From Daphnia carinata (Eukaryota > Arthropoda > Branchiopoda > Diplostraca > Daphniidae), in the NCBI RefSeq assembly GCF_022539665.2, contig NC_081333.1:9050971-9114970 (forward strand): DNA of 64,000 nt. Reading direction: 5' to 3'. Positions 51,301 through 62,632 of the stretch are shown here, one piece after another; the first letter of the stretch is position 1, and each line of letters starts with the position of its first letter. The notes beneath the pieces are model-generated. The model was not told where the DNA came from and searched no databases. It saw only the letters and a list, made by a program, of their open reading frames with translations. Made by a program: the position numbers and the translations under genes.

Positions 51301-54300
51301 AAAAAAAAATATTGCCGCATTCAAATTGTTTGCTTCATCTCCTTTCGATGTTGGCTCCTTGTCGCGTGTGAGACGCGCTGACATCGGTAAAAAAAAAAAA
51401 TGAACAACAAGAGACACACAACAATGGCAACAACGCCTTCTCACGTTTCCGGCAATTTATGGATGAAACTCTTACCAGTCATTAAAGCGTGATCTCTTCG
51501 ACGGAGTGCTAGTAGGGGTGATTCAGGTTGCCCCGTTGGGGTTGGAGGCGTGTACATTCTAATGTCATCTCGGGATTGTTTTCACGAAATCAAGGAGAAA
51601 AGCAACAATTTATGATTAGAAAAATGTCGGCACATGAATCAAAGTCCCGTCTTGTCCTCGTTTCTATTTTATTTTTTTTTTCATTTATCTTGTTTTACTG
51701 CTCGCTCGCAGGTCGCGACTCGCGAACACCACGTTACGACATCCTCTAATGTTCAATAGCGTTAATCTATGTAGAATGTCAGGTTAAATCTTGTCCTGAT
51801 GACTTCCATCGAAAAATAGAAAACCGGAACAAAATTTTTAGGCCAGAAATATTAATAGGACAGTTTAACCTAGTAACGGCATCGCATAACATCAGTCATT
51901 TCAGCTCTCATCCACCATCTTTTATTTCGTAAGTCAGAAATAGCTATGGAAAAAAAAAACCTTTTAGCAATCAAAGTGTCGATCAAGTAAAAGCCAAACG
52001 CTGTTCATCGATCAATTTGATTGGCATGAAATTTCAATTTAGTGTTTTTGCATTCTCGAAACTAATGGTTTTCATTTTTATATGAATAATGACCATCGAT
52101 TAATTTTCCTTATTTCTTTCACTTTGTTTTTTTTTTCTCATTTATGGAATAAAAATTTTCAGCTTCGCCGGTTAAGTGAGACGGAACGTCAGCAAGGTTC
52201 GCTGCGCCAGAAGAACAAGCAGGTCCTGACCCGCAACGTCCAGTTGGCCGTCAAGAGCCAAGAGTTGGCCGAAACAGTCAAGACCCTCCAACAAGTTCAA
52301 CAGCCAGCCGGCGCAATGTCGACGACACCCGACACCACTAATTTGAAGAGAAGCTTGACAAGACCAAACGTTAATCAACTAGGATCACCATCCAAGGCAA
52401 GCCCTTTATGTTTAATTAATTTTTTTTTTGTTAAGCTTCAACTGTTCCGCTGACATACATTCACCTTTGTCTTGCTGTCGCTAAGCGCAAACATAACGAG
52501 CACTTTGTGTATCATCGTCTGCTACACTGATTTCCTTTTTCACCCAATTTCTCGAGCGCCATTTCTCTTACATCTTGGCCATCGCACGCTCGTCATTGTC
52601 GTTTGTTAGCTGGCCCGTTGACCATATTCGGGTTGACAAACAATGTATTTGCATAAGTTTCAAACATCATGCGCACAGATCTCACTTTAAATCATCGCTG
52701 AGGATGACCACACGCTGTCGCCATCACGTTGCGCTTCAAAAGCTTTCCAGGACTCTTCGGAGGGGATAACAGAATGTGAGCGAGTGAAAAAGAAAAAAAG
52801 ATACTCGCTAGTCTCACGCGATGCGTGTGTAACAGCTGAGCCATATTGACAAGCAAAAGACGTTCAGGAAAAACTAGCTTAGATTAGAATTTAGAAAAAA
52901 AATTCAACTGAGGGCGGTGCCAAGGTTCTTTGCATTTTGAATGGTACGAACTGGATTCGCCCAACATTTTCTCTTTTTTCGTTTGCGTGTCTCTTTATGA
53001 GGGAACCCTATACCGATGCTCGAATACCATCTAACTTCTCTCTTTTTTTTTGAAATGTTTGAAATTAGAATGACAAGCAACGCAGGATGGAGTACGTCCA
53101 ACAAATCCAAAAATTACGCAAAGAGCAACGCTACTACTCCATGTGGGAATTGCCGCCATTGCTTGAAGTAGACACTGATGGCCTGGGCTCTGATGGCAAC
53201 GTTGACTCGGATGGTTCCTTGTCTCCCGCTGCTACCTCGGGCGTTACATCCTGCTCGTCCGATTCGGCCTGGAGCGAGGTACGCTTTTTAAAACTTCAGC
53301 CTTCTTTGATTTAAAAAGCTTTTAACTTCCAGCGGTCTCTGTCTGGCTTTAAATAGCCATTAAAGTTTATGCACATGTTGACTCGATTGTTTTGACCGTT
53401 GAACCGCTGTTTCCGACGCTAGATTTCACCTGTAGAACGACCACATTAAACAAGAGGCGTTTCATTATATGGCTCATGGGAGGGCACGACCAACAAAGAC
53501 TTACACGGTCATGTAATTAAGAAGAAACGCTAACCGTTCAGCTGGTAGTTCATTGATATATTTCAATGTGTTCCTACTCTTACTTTGTCAGATTGGATAC
53601 GCATTCAGCCATATGTCAGAGGGCGGAAACGTAAAAGTCAGTTCATCATTTTTGAATTGCAATTTCAAGCCCATCTCTTGCATAATTAGAATTATACGAG
53701 ATATAAAAAAACGCAGTTGGAAACTGGTTCCAACCCTTTTTGCTTATTTTGATCGATCACGTTTGCATGATGGATCGGAATTTAGATTCAACGATTTACG
53801 AGCAAAAGAAACTGCGTGCAAAAACCCGTATGAAGTTGTATTCAAAATTAGATTCAAAGGCGAGATTGAACTGTTAATCTGCAAATGAATGCAACTTTAT
53901 TCCAGAAACTCCCGTGGCGTCGTCTGCATCGCTTTGTTGCACATTTCTCATTTTACACGATTGTAAATTTTCATCTTTCTCTCCTTTTTTTTTTCATTTA
54001 ATTTTTAACTACATCAGGACACGCGGCGCGAATTGGAAATGTTGTTCTCGCAGCTGTCGCGCGAGCATTCTGACCTGCAGCGTAACTACCAACTGCTCCA
54101 CGAAAAGCTGCGCCAGCTGACGTGTTTCTCGGACGCCGATGCGGCCAACGTCAACTACGCCACACTGCAGGCCGATTACAACGCGGCCAGGGCCAGGATC
54201 CGCGACCTGGAAGAGATCCTCCAGTTGAAAAACAGCCGCGAAAGAGAGGCTAATGAAGGCGCTAAAGCCGGGAACGTGACAGTTGTCCCGTCTCTGCTGG

Positions 54301-57300
54301 AAATCCAGGCGAAATTTGTGCGCGAAAAGCATATCCAGCAGACGCAGATGGCCATCTTGGTCAAACGGCTGGAAGAGGCCAAAGAGCGCCACCAATCCGT
54401 GCAAGCTGAATTGAGTGAAGCGCGAGATCAGAACGAGTTGCTCGAGTTCCGCATCCTGGAACTGGAAGAGATGCAAGAAAGGGTACACAATTCTTTGAAT
54501 TTGCAACCCGTTATTTGAGCCAACTAGGTCTTTAATTTGCGTTTTTTTTTTAATTGTATGTTTTGCTGATTAGGCGCCGTCACAATGCTCGACTGACCAG
54601 CGAGACCGTAAGGACGTGTGCACCGACACGGATTCTGATGATGTGTCGGTGGGTGATTCAGGCATTACATCACTCGCTTCACTGATGGTCGAGTGTCCAT
54701 CACCAGTCTTGCCCAGGAGCCCGTGCAGTAGCGGATCGTCTTTGGACTCTGATTATTTAGTACTATTATCTTTCATCATTTCATTCCCAATTTGAATTGA
54801 AGTTTTGTTATTGAATCATAGTTCTAATGTTAATATTATTTGTTTGTTGTGTCTGTAGGGCGAAAAGATCTCGTCTGTCAAAGCTGAACTCCAGTTGATG
54901 GTCTCTTCACTGAGCGATCCGTCCCAGAAAACGGTGCTGGCCCAGCTTCAGGCGCTTTTGGGCGTTTGCCAATCTCGGCTGGCCCACAAGAGTCCCAACA
55001 CCAGTGAGGCATGCACTACGAACTGGGATTGGCAACTGCAAGAGAGCGGCATCTTCGAAGAAGATCATCACAGCTCTGTGGACGGATCCACGCAGACGGA
55101 ATCGGTTCAATGTGAATCCCAGAACGGGGATGTCAGCATCCGGGTAACTGTACCGTTACCACTTTGCGGCCGTGTCATGGAAGATAAAGAAGTTCAGATG
55201 GATTCGGTAGAAATGGATCACAAATTCGTGCAAGCAGTTGCCAATGTCCAGGATTTTGCGACTCAGACTGATCCCATTATTAATGACATCTTCAATGAAG
55301 AGAAGAAAACGTATCGAGATCAGGCCGTTCAGGCGTTTGAACAACGGCACGACGTCATGGAGGGATTCTGTCAGACAGAGGGAGAAATTATGACTCTGGC
55401 CGAGTTCCGCGACGTAGAAAGCTACTACGTCCAGCAGGTGGAAATGTTGCAGAAAGAGAAGGCGAGTCATCGTAAAAAGTTCCAGGCCAGTCGCGACGAG
55501 ACGGCCAAATCGGTGCAACAGCTGGAACTGTTGGGCCGGCAGTTCCAGGAGCGCGAGAGGCAGTTTGAGGAGATCCTACAGAAGAATTGCCGAGCTTTCG
55601 AGCGGGAACTCGAGGCGGCCCGCAACATGAACGACAACGAGCTCTCTACGCTGAAAGAATGCCTCCAGCTCGTCTGGCATGAAGTCAAGGACTATGCGAG
55701 CGTGACTGACATGCCGAAAACATCGGTCATGGAGTTTACCCAGGCTTTGATCAGTTCACTTCATGGTGTTTGTAGCGAGCTCGGCCAACTGAGGATCCGC
55801 GTCAATGATCTTGCCGAAATGGAACAGGCTTTCCAGACGACGTTGCGACAAGCTGACGGTTTAGTTCACAGTATGGAAGAAAAACATTTGCAGCGCATCA
55901 GAGAGCTAGAGCTAACAGAAAAGCAATTAAGGAATCAGCTCAGTCAACAAGTTGGACGTCATTTAGACGACGATATGGATGGAAGCCTTGAAATCAAAAT
56001 CCAAGGTAATTGCCGTTTCCTTGGTTTTATTTTGAATGATTTGTTAAAGGGGTTTTATGTTGATCAAAATTGAGCAGAACTGGAGCTCGAGAAGGACGCC
56101 CTGTCGTTGCAAGTCGGAAAGTGCCAAGAGTTGGAAGACTATTGCCAGCAACTTCATGGCCGGCTAGAAGAATACGAACACCGTGAACGAAGTTTCCATC
56201 AAGCCGTTCAGGACGCGGAGCGTCGCTTCTCCTCCAGGTTGGACTGGCTTTTACCACAAAACTTTGTTTGTGCATACCTAATTTGTGTTGTTTTTGTTCA
56301 GAGAGCAAAGATATCGTGAAGAAATCCAGCTGATGCAAGCAGAATTAGAAAAGTGCCGCGAAAATGAAACGACGTGGCGTCAACGACTGGAACAAAGAGA
56401 CGGTCAACTAGGCCTCATGAGAAGTGAATTAGAGGCCGAACAAAAGACCATTGCCGGCCTAGAGGTAGAAGTCAAGGAGTTGCAATCCAAATTAGACAAG
56501 GATGACACCTCATTCAGGAACGAGGTCTGTAAAAACAGGCAAAGTCAACGAATGAAGTTAAACAATTCTATTCACGTGGGCGTGCTTTATTTCAAACAGG
56601 TGACCAAGTTGCGTTCGCAGCTCACTACCTCCCTGGCACAGTTGAATGAGCTTGAATCACTCAACTGTCAGCTTCGTGAGAAAATCGTCGAATATCAGAA
56701 CACGATTTACTCTCTGCAGAGAAGTTTGGACGAAAAGAACTGCCAGAATGGAACCTTGGCGGCTGAAAATAGCCGACTAGCGCAGGCTCAGATGGAAATG
56801 ATGAGCATGTCGATGGTCGCCTTGGGCAAGCCCTTAACTGAAGAGCTCCTGGAAATTGAGTCGGACGAGGGTTGCATGTCATCCGACCCTGTCGTTGTAG
56901 CGGACGCAGCCACCGCTTCCTTGGACGACTTCCAAGAGATTTCGTTGCCTACCACGCCCACTGTAGTAGACGGCTGTAACAACGTCTTCGAGGAACATTT
57001 CAAAGTGCTGGAGTCGTTAGAGAATTATTTGGAATCACAGCATCTAATTGGGGCAACAGTGGAGGATAACGATGAGTCGGGAATTTCTACATCACCTTCC
57101 ATCCACGAGGTAATGAAGACTTACTTGATGTGGCTCGCTGCTGAACTCAACCTTCATTGTTTTTATTTCATGATAGAACGAGAACTTTGCGCTGTTGGAA
57201 GCTCAATTGGCGCAGCTTCGAACCGAAAAGCACTTTTTGCTCAATTCGGTAGTCAACAGTCAAAAGAAGGATGAAATGATTCAGATCCTCGTTAACCAAC

Positions 57301-58586
57301 TCAAATATAATGCACCTCGTCAGTACCTGATTGAGACGGCGGCGCATATTCGCAAAATTGCTACAAATGGCGATTGCGACACGAGTCAACATCGCACGCA
57401 TGATAAAGATATCGATCGGGTTTGCAATATGCTGGAAGCCCCTATCGATCTGGTAAACAAATTGAAAATTCTTAACCCACAATCTCATCATATATCATAC
57501 TCTTTTTCTATTCTTCATCTATATGCTTCTACTTCTTCATCTTCTTTCCGTCTGTCATCTTTCTTCTGCAGAAGTCACTCGTCTAAATCTCTATTATCTC
57601 TTTTCGGGGTGGTGGCGATTTTCATTTCTATTTTTGAACAAAACTATATAACCACGCTCGGCCATGGTACGAATTCACTACACCCCTGCTCTTTATCAAA
57701 TCATTTCTTTGTTTGACCGCCTTCTCATGTATATCACTTTTGCAATCGTCTGTGGATCAGCACTGTTTTCTTGTCTTAAACTATTGAGTCAACGGATGTT
57801 TCGTATTTTTACAGACCGATGTAACGACTGAGGGTTGTAACCTCATATCACAGCAGCCCTCGGCGCCTCCCAACTGCAATTATGATGTCGTCATCCCCCA
57901 CAATAAAGTAGTCCGCCGCCAGACAACTGTAACCGTTCTGCCCGAGGAGGATCCACTTCTCTCCCCACGTACGGACGAAACATTTTTTCAAATATAATTT
58001 TAATTTACAGCGAAATAGTCTAAGGAATAACGTATCTCGTTTGCAGCCTCCGATCTTAAAATTACGCGCAAGGTCGGCACAGATGGACTTGTGATAGCTT
58101 GGCTACCTTCCCCGGATGCCGAATGCGTGGGATATCTAGTAATTGAAATCGAATATCTTTACACGCAATTATGTGATTCTAATGGTGTTTGGGTTATGCC
58201 AGATTTGCGTCAACGGCCAAGAAGCTCACCGAGGCCGGAATGCCCAGAGGACCAAAGCGGTGTTGAGTGGCCTGGACTTGCATAGCGAGATGGATATCTG
58301 TATTTATTCGTTGTCCGTCGACGGGCTCGTTTCCAGTCCGACCACCGCCCTCTACTTGCCTGACGAACGGCTAACAGCCGCTGACGTTGCCACTCATCAT
58401 CATCACGTTGCTGGCGACGCGGATTTGGCTGAGCCGAACCAGGCGGTCGAGGTGAGCAGTCCGCGGGAAGTGGTCGTTCAGACGTTTTATACCAACTCAT
58501 CCGTTACCATCAGGTCGTCGCGCAGAGTAACCGCTCCTGTTACTCACGCATCCCGCTTACCAGTTCGACCGACTTGCGTGCCGTGA
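33335..58586 (+). CDS. Large coiled-coil protein with C-terminal fibronectin-III-like domain
   Basis: Eighteen exons join in frame to 1,648 residues: 33335-33352, 40315-40547, 41344-41617, 41763-41876, 45932-46066, 51073-51204, 52163-52396, 53069-53278, 54018-54482, 54574-54759, 54859-56005, 56078-56237, 56302-56524, 56600-57109, 57177-57452, 57815-57968, 58047-58138, 58203-58586. Most of it is predicted coiled coil, e.g. FERDKAEALNHQKEAMNRAF and LEYEHRER-type heptads, broken by Ser/acidic linkers (TDSDDVSVGDSG). Near residues 1492-1575 a fibronectin-III-like fold is suggested by LKITRKVGTDGLVIAWLPSP and RTKAVLSGLDL; the latter resembles the first FN3 of RIM-binding proteins, but no SH3 domain is present. 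Intron 7 has a GC donor (TCCAAG|GCAAGC). Alternative first exons would start translation at MMMASEP in exon 2. No enzymatic motif. A cytoskeletal or synaptic scaffold role is a guess. Confidence 0.8.
33353..40314 (+). other. 7-kb first intron of coiled-coil gene
   Basis: No exon with supporting frame was found here apart from the second candidate first exon near 38 kb. It is rich in T and A homopolymers and low-complexity runs; several long six-frame ORFs are products of poly-T (poly-Phe/Leu) and are not believed. Confidence 0.5.
37900..38508 (+). promoter_or_regulatory. Candidate promoter 2 and non-coding first exon of coiled-coil gene
   Basis: Less T-rich than its surroundings and without a frame, it ends in a donor AGAAGA|GTAAGA at 38508 that could splice to the exon at 40315. 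Translation would then begin at the ATGATGATG at about 40333, skipping the first 12 residues. A TCATAAAG at about 38003 is a weak TATA candidate. Confidence 0.4.
42791..42807. repeat. (GC)n tract, Z-DNA-prone
   Basis: Seventeen bases of alternating G and C. Confidence 0.95.
43608..43729. repeat. 12-bp inverted repeat in intron
   Basis: CTTTTTGCAGAG at 43608-43619 and its exact reverse complement at 43718-43729, 98 bases apart. No further pairing was traced between the arms. Confidence 0.4.
45450..45483. repeat. Poly-T run of 34
   Basis: Thirty-four consecutive T followed by ACAG. A second run of 36 T lies at 48282-48317. Confidence 0.95.
46067..51072 (+). other. 5-kb intron of coiled-coil gene
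   Basis: No coding exon recognised. It holds the third candidate promoter/first exon (about 49.0-49.35 kb), a 36-T run, AG-rich microsatellite near 48871 and G/C homopolymers near 48459 and 48542. Confidence 0.5.
49000..49354 (+). promoter_or_regulatory. Candidate internal promoter 3 and non-coding first exon of coiled-coil gene
   Basis: A GC-richer island contains TTCAGTC at 49048-49054, an arthropod initiator match, and ends about 300 bases later in a donor TTTTCAG|GTGAGT (exon end 49354). It would splice to the exon at 51073 and yield a shorter protein lacking the first coiled coils. No TATA is present. Confidence 0.45.
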
Positions 58587-58877
58587 TGGAACCACTGTGC
58601 TTCACTTCTTCCTTATAATTCTCATGTTATTTGTTTACTTTCGCGTTGTCCATAAAAAAAATTTTAAGCGCAGTATTTGCCGTATAACATAATTCAGGAG
58701 CTCTCTATTTCAAAAATATTACCACATTCAGTAAGTAGGTTTGTTTTTATGACATTATACATGAGGTTGATGATTGATTCGTAATTGTATGACGCTAAAA
58801 GAAAAACGACTTACGCGGAGTAATAAATCGTAATTTGATCGCCAGTCTCCATACTGTTTTGTAACATCTTATGAAAA

Positions 58878-58883
58878 AATAAA
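58878..58883 (+). terminator. Poly(A) signal AATAAA, coiled-coil gene
   Basis: AATAAA 292 bases after the stop and 70 bases short of the convergent MRPS23 coding end. Confidence 0.6.
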
Positions 58884-58952
58884 TCAAATGTAGAAACAAG
58901 TATATTTTCCTTTTTTCCTTACGAAACATACTATTATTAGAACTTAAGCACT

Positions 58953-59611
58953 CTACTTTTCAGTTAGTAAATCACCAAAATTGATTTTGGGTTGGGGCTG
59001 ACTTTTGTTAACAGCTGCACTGAACATAGAAGCCATACTTGTTCCCCTGTCAGGTTGGTTACTAGATGAAGACTCTGCCACTGATTTCTCGTCTTCCATA
59101 ACCTTTACCACAGCTTCAAACAATTCACTTTCATCTGAAAAATCTTTTTCCATTTCCTTATATCTGTCTAAGAACTTTTGGCAAGGAGTTGGATATTCAT
59201 TGTTTGCTAGTGAAATTAGTCCAGGTGAACCAAATCTTTCATAGAATTTCCTGCCAAATCAACATTCTAGACAATTATAGGTCGGCTGAAAATTGTAAAA
59301 TTTAAACTCACGCTCTTATGACATCTTCCGGGTAAAATATTGGGCGTATGGTTATCTCTGAAGCTGTTCTACCATACTGAGGTTCTATTTTAGGTGGAAA
59401 TGCTTCGTAAACGTCGTACCATATAGGTTTGTCCTCTGGTTTCATGGCACCTGAACGAAGAAGTCCCCTCACTCTAGGAGGTGAACGATATCAATCGTTC
59501 GGGTTAATCAGAGCACTTATACTGATACATTTTTAGTTATGGGATGTGCAGAAAAGATATATAATACCTTGTATATATATTTCCTATTCTTTCTAGACGA
59601 CTAGAAGCCAT
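58953..59611 (-). CDS. MRPS23: Mitochondrial small ribosomal subunit protein mS23
   Basis: Component of the mitochondrial 28S ribosomal subunit. Three exons (59611-59568, 59473-59312, 59250-58953) join to 167 residues (human 190). MASSRLERIGNIYTR and VRGLLRSG match the mS23 N-terminus, followed by KPIWYDVYEAFPP, PEDVIRAKFYERFG and a conserved CQKFLDRYKEMEKD. The C-terminal tail is acidic, Ser-rich and poorly conserved, ending NFGDLLTEK. Its upstream region is shared with the divergent broken gene at 60082. Confidence 0.93.
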
Positions 59612-59699
59612 AACTGTTTGTATATAAAATTTAATAAATTCCAATAAATTTTTACAGAACCTATGGGAGTACAAGCAGACGACTTCAAAAATGTATAGT

Positions 59700-59980
59700 C
59701 TTATGGCAATCCGTTTTACCCCAAATAAAAAATAAAAAATATCGGCTTTTTTCTATTTTATTCCTATCACCATCTATCGGTCACATTTCAATACACGTAT
59801 ATTTGATGCTGTTTGAATGTAGATATTCAAAACTCACTGTATCACACTATATTCTATGGCAATGTGGCAATATGGCAATCCGTTTTACACAAAAAAAAAA
59901 AAAAAATTTCGCCAAAAAAAAAAAAAAAAATCACACTTTTTTCTTTTTTTCCGACACGTAGCCATCTACCGCTCACACTC
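59700..59980. repeat. Duplicated motif pair upstream of MRPS23
   Basis: Two elements recur in the same order about 170-190 bases apart: TATGGCAATCCGTTTTAC (near 59703 and 59871) and CCATCTAYCGSTCACA (near 59770 and 59963). The intervening sequence is A/T homopolymer and not alignable by eye. This looks like an old tandem duplication within the divergent promoter region. Confidence 0.55.
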
Positions 59981-60081
59981 GTTATGACTGGCGTAGGCAA
60001 TTTCAGTCCATTGGATTCCATTCGCAGTTAGTTCAGTAGCGTGGATGGAGAATAACGTGTGGCTGGAGGAACAATTGAAAA

Positions 60082-61092
60082 ATGGATAAGATAATACAAC
60101 AAAAGGATGGTAAGTATAAACATTATTATATTGGTTTTCAATTATTAATTATTGTTTATTAGATCAAATTATGAAGCTGCAGGCCCAGTTATTGGAACAA
60201 CACAAAATATTAGATAACAACAAAGCTAAGGATCGTAGGCCTAATACGTAATGATTCTATTTATTTGCTTTTATTCATTCGTGTTTTGTAGCTCAAATTT
60301 TGAGTCTACAAGCTCAGCTAGGGGAAAAGAACAAATTGGAATGAAACAGTTTCCAAACAGTGAAGGAGGTTTTTCAAAACTCATCCCTAACTGAACATGA
60401 GGATGAATTGGCATTAGGCGAACACAGCCAGGTACCTAAACTTTTCAAATAAGAATTCAAAATAAATATAGAATTTTAAAAAACAATTATTTATTGTTTA
60501 GTTATTCAGTCCACTACCTGACAGTGTGTTAAAGTTAAATTCTGTTAGTGCTGCACTAAAAGAATTGTTAGTAATAAGCCCATGCAGTGAAGGAACTGAA
60601 CAATTGTGGGACCGTATTTGGGCCGAAAATGGGTGTGGTACAGAAACCCAGAAATGGCACAAGTTCAACATGAAACATGGATTAGGTACTTTTCGGTTTT
60701 TTGTCTATCGAAAAAGTATTTTTAATGCTATTATTTTGCATTCACAGAATTTTAGCAGGGGATCAAGTCAAGTCTGGAAGTGTTACAGGATGGAAGAGTC
60801 AGCCTACAGTTGAAAAAAACACTGAGAGTGCATTACCATTAAGGTATGAGGTAAAGTAATAGGGTATGCACATTGTCTAATGAGAAGTACCATCTTGTGT
60901 GAATGAATCCTGTATAACAGCAATCCTTTATAGTTCTGTCACAGCTAGAAGCCTCAAATAATTCTGCTTCCCTTGCTAAAGAACAACTTGTCCTTTATGC
61001 TCAGTGTTGGTGAAGCTGGGTACTTAAATGGCCCTAAAGATGTTTCACTTCACTGGCATTGCAGCGATGAACATCATACATGGACTCTTTAG
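60082..61092 (+). pseudogene. Decayed multi-exon gene, left copy, unknown family
   Basis: Exons inferred at 60082-60109, 60163-60234 and 60292 onward give a leucine-zipper-like start (MDKIIQQKDDQIMKLQAQLL). The frame meets TGA at 60342-60344 but continues openly beyond it through QTVKEVFQNSSLTEHEDELA, the exon starting near 60502 (LFSPLPDSVLKLNSVSAALK), the exon from about 60757 (DQVKSGSVTGWKSQPT) and one from about 60948 (LEASNNSASLAKEQLVLY). Compared with the right-arm copy it also lacks two bases near 61004, a frameshift. One stop plus one frameshift in otherwise well-spliced sequence indicates a recent pseudogene. No domain was recognised; it could be a transposon-borne or duplicated host gene. 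Confidence 0.5.
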
Positions 61093-62123
61093 GTATGAAA
61101 GGAATTTTCTTGAAAATTTTTTGAATTTATGATGAAGCTTTTCTCCTCCTTTTTGCCAACCATGTCTAATCTACAAAAAAAAATATTTATCCAATAGGAA
61201 AGGATTTTCAGCATACTGGGAATACAACTATCAACAATGCAACATTCTAGGGGTTTTATTTTATCATTCAAGAGCCTTATACAATGATTTTCATCTGCAA
61301 TTTGTATGGCCTTTCCCAAGCTTCTGCTAGAAGTTGAATCTATGAGTCATGTAAGTCACATGAGCAACAATTGAGATGCTTAATGGTGTTTTTCTTTTCT
61401 CAGTGTAGGTTAATAGTAACATTGGATCTGAAAAAATTCTTGGTTGGGGCATGACGCTGAATAAATTGTAATGATTGAATGGATGACATGACATTTCTAT
61501 ACTTCATTCGGATTCCCGAGACGGTATTTTATATTTAAAAAATTTAAGTGCATATCTGGGCTCCCTTCCTTTCCGTAGCCCCGTTTCCCCTTGACTCGTA
61601 ATAAGCCCGTAGGGGGTCATGCCCCTACTGTACGGTATATATAAAAACAACATATACCGAGGTTTGGAGGGCTCTGGCCGGAAAGGGGACGTGGATGTCC
61701 GCTTAGTCCGATGATGTGTTCACGGAGGGCTCTGTGGCTACCCACAAATCCGAACTAAAGGTTAATCGCTCCTGTAAAAATGTTCCAAATCTTCAGCTCT
61801 TCTTCCGGCTTCTCTTAGCCAATCACCGGGTAATCTCCCCGGTGGGTCAACAAGGCAGTGTCTCCCCCTGCCTGGGTTGACGGCAACTTTTGAAAGGGCT
61901 ATTGTGCCTTTTTAAAGTTGCAAAAATAATTGTAATGTGCAGAGAATTGTCAATAAATTTTTTTTTCATAAAATATTTTTTGCAAAATTTGTCTCTTTAA
62001 TTGTCTGTGTTCGCTTTGTTCACACATTACAATTACCAATTTTTTTTTTATTTAGCTTGCTCAATTCATCTTTACTGTTTTTGCCACCGTTGTATCGTTT
62101 ATCTGTAAGTATTCAATTATTAT
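60779..62123 (+). repeat. Left arm of large inverted repeat
   Basis: Reverse complement of 62630-64000 over at least 1.34 kb with scattered substitutions and small indels. The matched part includes exon remnants of the decayed gene, a GC-richer stretch (about 61560-61900) and an AT-rich inner end stopping at ATTCAATTATTAT. The outer limit is unknown because the partner arm leaves the window. Confidence 0.9.
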
Positions 62124-62215
62124 TACTACACTTTTTGAATTCTTGAACTTAGACAAGGAACAACGTGTAATACCTGGATATTTTCTGAAGTAATTTTGTA
62201 TTTATATATTGTTTT

Positions 62216-62283
62216 ACTGGCATGGGAATCGATCCCCAGACATTCAGCGTGCAACGCCGATGCTCTAACATTGAGCCACGAGA
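62216..62283 (-). ncRNA. tRNA-like sequence 1
   Basis: Read on the minus strand: D-arm-like GGCTCAATGTTAGAGC, anticodon-arm-like TCGGC-GTTGCAC-GCTGA (loop would hold TGC) and T-arm-like GGGATCGATTCCC. The acceptor ends do not pair well and the T loop is off by one, so a tRNA pseudogene or tRNA-derived element is likelier than a functional tRNA. Confidence 0.35.
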
Positions 62284-62381
62284 TATATTAAAAATTTTAT
62301 TATCGCATATCATATGTTATCGTCTAGGATGTTTATGCAGTCTTTCACAACTATATGTTTATCTTTCTATTGCTTTCGTAA

Positions 62382-62449
62382 GGTCTATAGCTCTGTGGTA
62401 GAGCATTCAGCTGCGATAACTGTTACCCTGGGTTCAAACCTTACTAGAT
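62382..62449 (+). ncRNA. tRNA-like sequence 2
   Basis: Contains a good D arm (AGCTCTGTGGTAGAGC) and a B-box-like GGGTTCAAACC, but the anticodon stem does not form a proper five-base stem. Probably a tRNA pseudogene. Confidence 0.3.
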
Positions 62450-62566
62450 GTATAAAGATCTACATCTAAATGGAGGAAAGAATATTGCAGTAATGCATTT
62501 CAGTTTTATTCAAAGTGTAAATGCAAGTCCGCAAGTGACTAGAAAAAAGCCAACTTGACATTATAT

Positions 62567-62632
62567 GGTTCATGGCTCATTGGTAGAGCATCGGCGCGGT
62601 ATGCCGAACATCAAGCGTTCGATCCCTGGATA
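62567..62632 (+). ncRNA. tRNA-like sequence 3
   Basis: D arm GGCTCATTGGTAGAGC, perfect five-pair anticodon stem TCGGC/GCCGA around a loop GCGGTAT lacking U33, and a B-box-like GTTCGATCC. It ends at the inner boundary of the right repeat arm and resembles sequence 1, which lies in opposite orientation. Functional status doubtful. Confidence 0.35.

Noticed and set aside
61089-61319. Matching ORFs in both repeat arms starting MGKAIQIADENH
   Set aside because: They run antisense to the decayed gene, diverge by frameshift between arms and lack any recognisable domain, so they look like shadows of the repeat.
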